NCBI GenBank assembly: GCA_013812805.1
Contig: JACCSV010000132.1
Span: 1 to 5,921 of the forward strand
From: Sphingomonas sp.
GTDB taxonomy: Bacteria > Pseudomonadota > Alphaproteobacteria > Sphingomonadales > Sphingomonadaceae
Direction: 5' to 3'
Length of the DNA stretch: 5,921 nt
The position numbers and the translations under genes are program-made. Each line of letters begins with the position of its first letter. Within the stretch, counting starts at the first letter, position 1. Below the pieces are notes generated by a model. That model saw nothing but the letters and a program-made list of their open reading frames with translations. It ran no database searches and was not told where the DNA came from. This document shows, piece after piece, positions 1 through 4,558 of this stretch.

Positions 1-104
1 CCTTCGGCGAGAAACAGCCCTTCGGAACGCCGCGCTTTCTTGTCCCGGAGCGACCTGAGACGCTTTACCGTGGCGTTCGAAAAGGCGGTGACCTGCCGCG
101 GCAC
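1..104 (-). CDS. TrmH/SpoU-family RNA methyltransferase, N-terminal fragment (runs off window)
   Basis: This is a partial gene. It begins with GTG at 104-102, directly after the ptsH stop codon (TAA, 107-105), and stays open to base 1, giving 34 complete codons. The peptide starts MPRQVTAFSNATVKRLRSLR and continues with a basic stretch (DKKARR, residues 21-26) and then SEGLFLAE. A 'SN..VK.l..L..kk.R..eg.FlaEG' pattern is typical of the N-terminal substrate-binding region of SpoU/TrmH-type 2'-O-ribose RNA methyltransferases, which modify rRNA or tRNA with S-adenosylmethionine. The SPOUT catalytic domain lies outside the window, so neither the catalytic motifs nor the RNA target can be judged. 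An AGGA ribosome-binding site lies 7 nt upstream, inside the end of ptsH, supporting this start and cotranscription with the PTS genes. The family assignment rests on the short N-terminus only. Confidence 0.72.
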   Translation of the reverse strand, partial: MPRQVTAFSNATVKRLRSLRDKKARRSEGLFLAE

Positions 105-383
105 TTAGGAGTCCTGTTCGCCGAACCCGGTCTCGACCAATTCCGCCAGCCTTGCCAGCGCATCCTCGGCGCCCTCGCCCTCCGCGTGGATGACGATGGA
201 ATCGCCCATCGCCGCGCCCAGCATCATCAATCCCATGATCGAGGTTCCGCAAACCCGGCTGCCGTCCTTTTCTACCTCGACCTTGCTGTCGATTTCGCTG
301 GCGAGGTTGACGAACTTGGCGCTGGCGCGGGCGTGAAGGCCGCGTCGATTGACGATCCGGACCTCGCGGGCAGCCGGGCTCAA
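105..383 (-). CDS. ptsH: HPr phosphocarrier protein
   Basis: This 92-residue cytoplasmic phosphocarrier accepts phosphate from enzyme I and passes it to EIIA proteins. The histidine site is visible as RRGLHARASAKF, with the phosphorylatable His at residue 17. The regulatory serine site is visible as GTSIMGLMMLGA, with Ser48 matching the classical HPr Ser46 that HPr kinase modifies. Length is normal for HPr (85-95 residues). The start is the unusual codon TTG at 383-381. It overlaps the EIIA stop as TTGA, is preceded 7 nt upstream by GGGGAAG, and no ATG or GTG is available before the conserved sequence begins. Both phosphorylation sites are intact and hprK is in the same operon, so dual His/Ser control is expected. 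Because no sugar-specific EIIB or EIIC is nearby, the protein is probably regulatory rather than part of a transport system. Confidence 0.95.
   Translation of the reverse strand: MSPAAREVRIVNRRGLHARASAKFVNLASEIDSKVEVEKDGSRVCGTSIMGLMMLGAAMGDSIVIHAEGEGAEDALARLAELVETGFGEQDS
112..115 (-). promoter_or_regulatory. Shine-Dalgarno AGGA for the RNA methyltransferase gene
   Basis: On the minus strand AGGA lies within the last codons of ptsH, with 7 nt between it and the GTG start at 104. It sits in a short near-palindrome (AGGA-C-TCCT). It decides the GTG start, which abuts the ptsH stop without any spacer. Confidence 0.55.
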
Positions 384-787
384 GCGGCGGCTTCCCCGAG
401 GATCTCGGACGCGACGGAGATGTACTTGCGCCCGGCTTCGCGAGCCGCGGCGACGGCGGCGTGGACGGGCATCACCTTGCGCGCGCCTTCCAGCCGGATC
501 AGCATCGGCAGGTTGACGCCGGCGATGACCTCGACGTTCTGCGACTTCATCAGCGAAATGGCGAGGTTGGAGGGCGTGCCGCCGAACAAGTCGGTGAGGA
601 TGATTACCCCCTTGCCCGAATCGACCTTCGCAATCGCCGCGGCGATGTCGTTGCGCCGCGCCTCCATGTCGTCGTCGGGACCGATGCAGACGGCCTCGAT
701 CGCCTCTTGCGGGCCAACGACATGTTCCATCGCGGTGATGAACTCGGCGGCCAGTCGGCCATGAGTTACCAGCACCAGTCCGATCAT
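380..787 (-). CDS. manX: PTS EIIA component, mannose family
   Basis: This is a 135-residue single-domain EIIA of the mannose/fructose-mannitol-sorbose family, where the usual EIIA domain is about 130-140 residues. It starts MIGLVLVTHG; His9 is the expected phosphoacceptor from HPr. A second family motif, ILTDLFGGTPSN (residues 63-74), carries the conserved active-site Asp66. There is no fused EIIB domain and no EIIC/EIID gene nearby, so direct sugar transport is unlikely. In alphaproteobacteria such stand-alone EIIA proteins (called ManX, PtsL or EIIA-Man) are treated as terminal phosphate acceptors with regulatory functions. The ATG start (787-785) overlaps the rapZ stop as ATGA and only a weak GGAAG occurs upstream at an unfavourable distance, so translation is probably coupled to rapZ. 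The stop overlaps the ptsH start. The family is certain; the regulatory target cannot be seen here. Confidence 0.92.
   Translation of the reverse strand: MIGLVLVTHGRLAAEFITAMEHVVGPQEAIEAVCIGPDDDMEARRNDIAAAIAKVDSGKGVIILTDLFGGTPSNLAISLMKSQNVEVIAGVNLPMLIRLEGARKVMPVHAAVAAAREAGRKYISVASEILGEAAA
391..397 (-). promoter_or_regulatory. Shine-Dalgarno GGGGAAG for ptsH
   Basis: On the minus strand GGGGAAG lies inside the last codons of the EIIA gene, 7 nt before the TTG at 383. It supports TTG as the real ptsH start and allows some initiation independent of upstream ribosomes. Confidence 0.5.
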
Positions 788-1713
788 TTGCTCAACTCGC
801 TTCCGCTCTCGCCTTCAGCCGTCCGCCCAAGCTTGTCTTCGATCCGGTCGTTCGGCGTCGTTTGCAAATCCCGGTGCCGAACGTTGGGGCTGAACCCGGC
901 AGCCTTCAGCCTCTCCGCCATCTCGACCGCCGCTGCGACTGAACGATGTCGGCCCCCGGTGCAGCCGAACGCGACGGTCAGGTAATTTTTGCCGGCAGCC
1001 CAGTAGCGGGGAATCCACTCGCTGAGAAGCGATTCGACACGGTCCATCGATTCCGCCCATGCCGGGTCTTTGGCAATATAGTCGTGAACCGGGCTGTCGC
1101 AGCCGGTCATCGGCCGAAGCTCGTCGACCCAGTGGGGATTGTCGAGGAAGCGCAGGTCGAAGACCAGGTCCGCGGTCCTCGAAATGCCCCTCGAGAAGCC
1201 GAACGACACCAAGGTCAGCACCGGCTGCTGGGCGTCCGTCCCGAACCGCCGGCGAAGCTCGTCGCGCAGCTCCGCCGGCGACAAATCGGTGGTGTCGAGC
1301 ACCGAGTCGGCTGCTGCCCGAAGCGGCGCGGTGAGGCTGCGTTCCCGAGCGATCCCGTCCTCCGCCGGGCGGTCGCCGGCCAGCGGGTGGCGGCGCCGGG
1401 TTTTGTCGAAGCGGCGGGTGACTTCGGATTCGCTGCAGTCGAGATAGAGGATCTCGGGTTCGACCTCGGGGATTTCGGCCAGCGCCGCCGCTGCCCTGGC
1501 AGGGTCGAACCCACGGCTTCGAACGTCCATTCCAACCGCGATCGGCCGGCGCGCTCGCCGAGCTTCGATAACGAAGCTGCCAAGCAGGGCCATTGGCAAG
1601 TTGTCGACGCACTCCCAGCCCATGTCCTCGAGCGCGTCGAGAACCGATGACTTGCCTGCGCCCGACAAGCCGCTGACGAGCAGCAGCCGTGGCTTGTTTT
1701 GCTCGCCCGTCAC
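784..1713 (-). CDS. rapZ: RapZ-family nucleotide-binding protein (RNase adapter family)
   Basis: This 309-residue protein is of normal length for RapZ/YvcJ (280-310). The N-terminal P-loop domain shows Walker A GLSGAGKS (15-22), then GWECVDNLP (32-40), GMDVRSR (61-67) and the family stretch YLDCSESE...RRFDKTRRRHPL (90-111). The C-terminal domain shows SFGFSRGIS (170-178), VFDLRFLDNPHW (184-195), RPMTG (200-204) and the highly conserved VAFGCTGGRHRSV (247-259). In E. coli this C-terminal region binds glucosamine-6-phosphate and small RNA, and RapZ guides RNase E to the sRNA GlmZ. Those sRNAs are enterobacterial, so the RNA partner here is unknown. The segment after SFGF departs from the more common 'K.G.P..AD' form. 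The GTG start overlaps the hprK stop (GTGA), has no Shine-Dalgarno sequence, and sits at the edge of a hairpin, which suggests coupling to hprK. Context links it to the PTS phosphorelay. Confidence 0.93.
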   Translation of the reverse strand: MTGEQNKPRLLLVSGLSGAGKSSVLDALEDMGWECVDNLPMALLGSFVIEARRARRPIAVGMDVRSRGFDPARAAAALAEIPEVEPEILYLDCSESEVTRRFDKTRRRHPLAGDRPAEDGIARERSLTAPLRAAADSVLDTTDLSPAELRDELRRRFGTDAQQPVLTLVSFGFSRGISRTADLVFDLRFLDNPHWVDELRPMTGCDSPVHDYIAKDPAWAESMDRVESLLSEWIPRYWAAGKNYLTVAFGCTGGRHRSVAAAVEMAERLKAAGFSPNVRHRDLQTTPNDRIEDKLGRTAEGESGSELSK

Positions 1714-2153
1714 TTGGGCTGAAGCCCAAGGCGGTCGAGGGCGAGAGCCACCTTGGACGCTGCAGAGGCGGAGTTTGCATCGATAGTTACAAGCGGGACT
1801 GCGACGCCGAGCAGCGGCCGCTCCCGGTTCTCGTCCGGAAGCCGCTGGATGTCACTCGACAGCTCGACCAGGAGCGCGATCGGAACCTCGTTGACGGTTT
1901 CCATCGTCATGATGCCGATCCCGCGGATTTCGAGCTTGCCGGCGATCGCCGGCGGCGCCGCGGCGATCAGCCGGTCGCCGTCGCGGCGGACGATCGTCTG
2001 GTCGTCGCTGACGAGCGTGAAGCCGCGGTCGAGCAGCCGCAGCGCCAGGTCCGATTTTCCGGCACCCGACGGGCCGCTGATCAGCACCGCCCGGCCGTCG
2101 ATGGCGACGCTGCTTGCGTGCACAGTTTCGGCGGAAAGTCGGTGGCCCTTCAT
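1710..2153 (-). CDS. hprK: HPr kinase/phosphorylase, short alphaproteobacterial form
   Basis: This cytoplasmic enzyme phosphorylates, and in full-length homologues also dephosphorylates, the regulatory serine of HPr (Ser48 here). Visible motifs are VHASSVAIDG with conserved His12, Walker A GPSGAGKS (27-34), LVSDD (47-51) with the paired acidic residues Asp50/Asp51, and the HprK signature EIRGIGI (75-81). At 147 residues it is about half the length of Firmicutes HprK (about 310). It lacks the whole N-terminal domain and is shortened after the signature; the ending retains only RLPD (104-107) and VPLVTID (119-125) as likely remnants. Short forms are normal in alphaproteobacteria, so this is not a broken gene. 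The ATG (2153-2151) overlaps the chvG stop (ATGA) and has a strong GGAGGA upstream, the best ribosome-binding site in the operon. Whether the short form keeps phosphorylase activity cannot be told from sequence. Confidence 0.93.
   Translation of the reverse strand: MKGHRLSAETVHASSVAIDGRAVLISGPSGAGKSDLALRLLDRGFTLVSDDQTIVRRDGDRLIAAAPPAIAGKLEIRGIGIMTMETVNEVPIALLVELSSDIQRLPDENRERPLLGVAVPLVTIDANSASAASKVALALDRLGLQPK
1713..1730 (-). promoter_or_regulatory. Hairpin at the hprK/rapZ junction covering the rapZ initiation site
   Basis: In the minus-strand mRNA the arms CTTGGGC (1730-1724) and GCCCAAG (1719-1713) pair perfectly around the loop TTCA. The last base of the 3' arm is the first base of the rapZ GTG start. 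The hairpin therefore occupies the place where a ribosome-binding site would be, and it lies in the last hprK codons. A ribosome finishing hprK would melt it. The pairing is directly visible; the regulatory effect is inferred. Confidence 0.5.
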
Positions 2154-3691
2154 TGGTCCTCCAACACTGGCAGGCAGATGACGAAGCGGGCGCCAGAGGG
2201 CGCGTCATCGCGGTCCTGCACCGTGATCTGTCCGTCATGCCCTTCGACGATCGCCTTGGCGATAGCCAGCCCAAGGCCCGAATGGCGACCGAAATCCTCG
2301 GTCTCGGGCCGTATCGAATGGAAGCGGTTGAAGATCGCCTCGCGTGCCTCGTGCGGGACTCCAGGCCCTTCGTCGTCGATCCGGATCCGGACCTGCTTGC
2401 CGACCCGTGTCGCGGCGACCTCGACCAGCCCCCCGGCCGGGGAGAAGCTGATCGCGTTGTCGACGAGGTTGTCCAGCGCCCGTGCCAGCCGGCCGGGATC
2501 GCCGAGGACGACGGTGCTCTGCCGGCGCGGCCGGGCAAAGGCGACCCGCGCATCGCCTCGCTCGCGCCGGGAATCCCAGCTTCCGACCAGCTGCTCGATC
2601 AGCGGCCCGAGGTCGACCGGCTCGAATTTGGCGCGGGCGAGCTCGGCGTCGGTGCGTGCTGCCTCGCTGATGTCATTGATCAGCCGGTCGAGGCGAACCA
2701 CGTCGTCGCGGGCGACGCCGATCAGGCGTTTGCGCAGGATTTCGTCCTTGACGTTCTCGAGCCCGTCGAGCGCTGAGCGAAGCGAGGCGATCGGATTCTT
2801 GAGTTCGTGCGTGACGTCGGCGGCAAAGGCCTCGATCTTGTCGATTCGCTGCCGAAGCGACTGGCTCATGTCGGAAATCGATCGCGCGAGAAGCCCGATT
2901 TCGTCCCCGCGCGACGGCAGCCGGGGCACCCGCACTTCGCGGGCCCGGCCAAGCCGCACCCGGTGCGCAGCAAGCGCGATCCGCCGAAGCGGCCGGACGA
3001 TCGTGCGGGCCAGGAACAGCGACAGCAACACCGACAGCAGGATTGAAAAGGCCATCGCCGCGCCAAGTGCCCGCCGATACCGCCGTACCGTGCGCGTGAC
3101 GCTGCGATCGTTATCAGTCACCAGCAGCGCGCCGCCGTCGACCGGAGCGGACGCCGACATCACCGGCGTCAAGTCAGGCGCCTGTCTCATTTCGCTGGTA
3201 ACGACCCGCGATTGACGGGCGGTCACAGCCTCGGGCCAGGCCTCCAGCCGGTCGAGGCGCGGTTCTTCGAAATCGGCGACCGGGTCCGCGCCCACGAGCG
3301 CATTGAAGGCTCGGTCGAGCGCCCGGGCGGCATCCTTGGTCCAACGTTCGGCGGCCGGGTCGCGAAGCCGATACGTGGGACCGGTGGAGTTCCAGCTGTC
3401 GGCGATCAGCTTGCCCGAAGAATCGTAAAGCCGGATTCGGCTGCCCGTCGACTTGCCGATCGCGGCGAGCGCCGCCGCCTGTCGGCCGGGGGGTGCATTC
3501 TGGATGACGATTGCGCTAATTTGCGCCTCGCGTTCGGTTCCGTGAATTCGCTCCTCGCTCAACCGGTTGCGAAACGCGTCGAGGTAGATGACTCCAAGCG
3601 CAAGGATGAGGACAGTGAGGATGTTAACCGCCAGGATCCGGTGGGTGAGCGACCAGCGCCCGGACCAGGCGCGCTCCCTGCGCCGCTTCAC
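2150..3691 (-). CDS. chvG: ChvG-type membrane sensor histidine kinase
   Basis: This 513-residue inner-membrane kinase is the partner of ChvI. Order: short basic cytoplasmic N-terminus, TM1 (about 19-38), a periplasmic sensor region (about 39-207) as in the ChvG stimulus-sensing family, TM2 (about 208-228), HAMP (about 229-282), the HisKA dimerisation helix with VTHELKNP and phosphoacceptor His295, then the ATPase domain with N-box [13 protein letters not shown] (Asn408/Asn412), G1 box DDEGPGVP (439-446), F-box IFNRFHS (453-459) and G2 box HSGLGLAI (470-477). All catalytic motifs are intact. The reading frame stays open a further 82 codons upstream, but that part is arginine-rich and lies opposite the chvI C-terminus in another frame, so I chose the GTG at 3691-3689. 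It overlaps the chvI stop (GTGA) and leads straight into TM1. It has no Shine-Dalgarno sequence, pointing to coupling with chvI. In rhizobia ChvG/ExoS responds to acid and envelope stress; the signal here is not known. Confidence 0.93.
   Translation of the reverse strand: MKRRRERAWSGRWSLTHRILAVNILTVLILALGVIYLDAFRNRLSEERIHGTEREAQISAIVIQNAPPGRQAAALAAIGKSTGSRIRLYDSSGKLIADSWNSTGPTYRLRDPAAERWTKDAARALDRAFNALVGADPVADFEEPRLDRLEAWPEAVTARQSRVVTSEMRQAPDLTPVMSASAPVDGGALLVTDNDRSVTRTVRRYRRALGAAMAFSILLSVLLSLFLARTIVRPLRRIALAAHRVRLGRAREVRVPRLPSRGDEIGLLARSISDMSQSLRQRIDKIEAFAADVTHELKNPIASLRSALDGLENVKDEILRKRLIGVARDDVVRLDRLINDISEAARTDAELARAKFEPVDLGPLIEQLVGSWDSRRERGDARVAFARPRRQSTVVLGDPGRLARALDNLVDNAISFSPAGGLVEVAATRVGKQVRIRIDDEGPGVPHEAREAIFNRFHSIRPETEDFGRHSGLGLAIAKAIVEGHDGQITVQDRDDAPSGARFVICLPVLEDQ
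2157..2162 (-). promoter_or_regulatory. Shine-Dalgarno GGAGGA for hprK
   Basis: On the minus strand GGAGGA lies 3 nt before the hprK ATG (4 nt if GGAGG is taken as the core), inside the last chvG codons. The spacing is slightly short, but the match to the anti-SD is the strongest in the leftward operon. It suggests that hprK can be initiated on its own. Confidence 0.6.
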
Positions 3692-4398
3692 TGGTCGTTG
3701 AACCGGTAGCCGACACCATAAAGAGTCTCGATACCGTCGAACTGGGTATCGACGGTTCGGAACTTGCGCCGGATCCGCTTGATGTGGCTGTCGATGGTTC
3801 GATCGTCGACGTAGACGTCTTCGTGATAGGCGATGTCGAGCAGCTGGTTGCGGGTCTTGACCACGCCCGGCCGCTGGGCGAGCGCCTCGAGGATCAGGAA
3901 CTCGGTAACGGTGAGAACCACCTCTTTCCCGTCCCACAGGACCTTGTGCCGCGCCGGGTCCATCGCCAGCCGTCCCCGGACCAGAAGCTCCGGCTCAGGG
4001 GCGTCCGCCGGCGCCGCCGCTTCGCTCTTGGCGAGGTCCTGCCGACGCAGGATCGCCCGGATGCGCGCGATCAGCAGCCGCTGCGAGAATGGCTTGGCGA
4101 TATAATCGTCGGCACCCATCGCCAGCCCCAGGGCTTCGTCGAGCTCGTCGTCCCGTGAGGTCAGGAAGATCACCGGCATAGAGCTGAATTCGCGCAGCCG
4201 GCGAAGCAGCTCCATTCCGTCCATCCGCGGCATCTTGATGTCGAATACGCCCAGATCCGCGGCATTCTCGCCAAGCGCCTTGAGCGCGGCTGCGCCATCG
4301 GAATAGACCCGCGTGGTGAAGCCCTCCGACTGGAGGGCGATCGACACCGACGTCAGGATATTGCGGTCGTCATCGACCAGCGCGATCACATGGTTCAT
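3688..4398 (-). CDS. chvI: ChvI-type OmpR-family response regulator
   Basis: This 236-residue DNA-binding regulator has an N-terminal receiver domain and a C-terminal OmpR/PhoB winged helix. The start [17 protein letters not shown] (from residue 6) is characteristic of ChvI. Receiver residues present are the acidic pocket Asp9/Asp10, phosphoacceptor Asp53 in [11 protein letters not shown], Thr80 and Lys102 (AKPFSQRLL). The effector domain (about 136-236) contains [29 protein letters not shown] (the recognition-helix region) and the terminal [10 protein letters not shown] wing motif. The ATG at 4398 is preferred over a TTG 15 codons upstream, because the conserved sequence begins at this ATG and an AAGGCGG element lies 8 nt before it. 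The gene leads the operon and overlaps chvG by 4 nt. Divergent pckA makes that promoter a candidate ChvI target, and autoregulation is also possible; neither is shown by sequence alone. Confidence 0.95.
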   Translation of the reverse strand: MNHVIALVDDDRNILTSVSIALQSEGFTTRVYSDGAAALKALGENAADLGVFDIKMPRMDGMELLRRLREFSSMPVIFLTSRDDELDEALGLAMGADDYIAKPFSQRLLIARIRAILRRQDLAKSEAAAPADAPEPELLVRGRLAMDPARHKVLWDGKEVVLTVTEFLILEALAQRPGVVKTRNQLLDIAYHEDVYVDDRTIDSHIKRIRRKFRTVDTQFDGIETLYGVGYRFNDQ

Positions 4399-4406
4399 CT
4401 GACGGT

Positions 4407-4413
4407 CCGCCTT
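4407..4413 (-). promoter_or_regulatory. Probable Shine-Dalgarno AAGGCGG for chvI
   Basis: On the minus strand AAGGCGG lies 8 nt upstream of the ATG at 4398. It is an imperfect match to the anti-SD but well spaced, and it favours this ATG over the upstream in-frame TTG at 4443. Confidence 0.45.
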
Positions 4414-4437
4414 GGGCTTACGCCCTGCGCTACAGGG
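4414..4437 (-). repeat. Two overlapping small inverted repeats in the chvI leader
   Basis: CCCTG (4423-4427) and CAGGG (4433-4437) form a 5-bp inverted repeat around 5 nt. GGGC (4414-4417) and GCCC (4422-4425) form a 4-bp one around 4 nt. They share bases 4423-4425, so as RNA only one could form at a time, close to the chvI ribosome-binding site. The arms are short and may be chance. Confidence 0.3.
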
Positions 4438-4459
4438 AGACAAGCGCGGGCACCACGTT

Positions 4460-4489
4460 TTGACGGCGCAAGATTTTCCCGCTTATAGG
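4460..4489 (+). promoter_or_regulatory. Candidate sigma-70-type promoter of pckA
   Basis: TTGACG (4460-4465) matches the -35 consensus at five of six bases and resembles alphaproteobacterial housekeeping promoters. TATAGG (4484-4489) follows after 18 nt and matches -10 at four of six. Transcription would start at about 4495-4497, giving a leader of about 63 nt before the pckA GTG. It is the only convincing -35/-10 pair I see in the spacer. Confidence 0.5.
4482..4487 (-). promoter_or_regulatory. Possible -10 element (TATAAG) of the chvI promoter
   Basis: On the minus strand TATAAG is a fair -10 match. No TTGACA-like hexamer sits 16-18 nt upstream, so a chvI promoter here would need an activator or another sigma factor. 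It overlaps the proposed pckA -10 on the other strand. This is only a candidate. Confidence 0.25.
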
Positions 4490-4494
4490 GGCCT

Positions 4495-4506
4495 GCATAC
4501 GTATGC
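4495..4506. promoter_or_regulatory. Perfect 12-bp palindrome at the predicted pckA transcription start (operator candidate)
   Basis: GCATACGTATGC is a perfect palindrome with no central spacer, so it cannot form a normal RNA hairpin and looks more like a dimeric protein-binding site. It overlaps the predicted +1 of pckA and lies just upstream of the chvI -10 candidate on the other strand. A bound repressor or activator could therefore affect both directions. The binding protein is unknown. Confidence 0.4.
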
Positions 4507-4531
4507 GGCGGCAGTGCGAGAGTGCCGCCGC
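4505..4531 (+). repeat. 9-bp stem inverted repeat in the pckA 5' leader
   Basis: GCGGCGGCA (4505-4513) pairs perfectly with TGCCGCCGC (4523-4531) around the 9-nt loop GTGCGAGAG. All but one pair are G-C, so it would be a stable hairpin in the pckA leader, ending 14 nt before the GGAAGGGG ribosome-binding site. No U-tract follows, so it is not an intrinsic terminator. Roles in mRNA stability or regulator binding are possible but unproven. Confidence 0.5.
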
Positions 4532-4545
4532 CGCTCAGTTCATCT

Positions 4546-4553
4546 GGAAGGGG
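4546..4553 (+). promoter_or_regulatory. Shine-Dalgarno GGAAGGGG for pckA
   Basis: This purine-rich element ends 5 nt before the GTG at 4559. It decides the pckA start, for which no ATG is available near the conserved N-terminus. Confidence 0.6.
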
Positions 4554-4558
4554 AAAGC

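Noticed and set aside
815..1780. 321-codon minus-strand frame overlapping rapZ in a different frame
   Set aside because: It is a same-strand shadow of rapZ with Arg/Pro/Ala-rich composition and no motifs. The rapZ frame shows a P-loop and the GCTGGRHRSV motif.
1689..3215. 508-codon open frame on the plus strand opposite hprK and chvG
   Set aside because: Its translation is rich in Ser and Arg with no domain pattern, as expected for the antisense of GC-rich genes. The minus-strand frames carry complete HprK and ChvG motifs.
3692..3937. 82-codon N-terminal extension of the ChvG frame into chvI
   Set aside because: The extension is arginine-rich, overlaps the conserved chvI winged helix in another frame, and has no family resemblance. 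The GTG at 3691 overlapping the chvI stop gives the normal ChvG N-terminus before TM1.
1722..4419. 13-bp match AAGCCCAAGGCGG between 1722-1734 (plus) and 4407-4419 (minus)
   Set aside because: One end is inside hprK codons. In 6 kb with both strands considered, a single 13-bp match is about as frequent as chance predicts, so it is not claimed as a shared regulatory element.
4399..4443. 15-codon upstream extension of chvI from a TTG
   Set aside because: The receiver domain in ChvI proteins starts with the residues following the ATG at 4398. The extension has a weaker start codon and passes through the leader inverted repeats.
4505..4531. Hairpin as an intrinsic terminator
   Set aside because: No U-tract follows on either strand, and it lies upstream of pckA rather than at the end of a gene.
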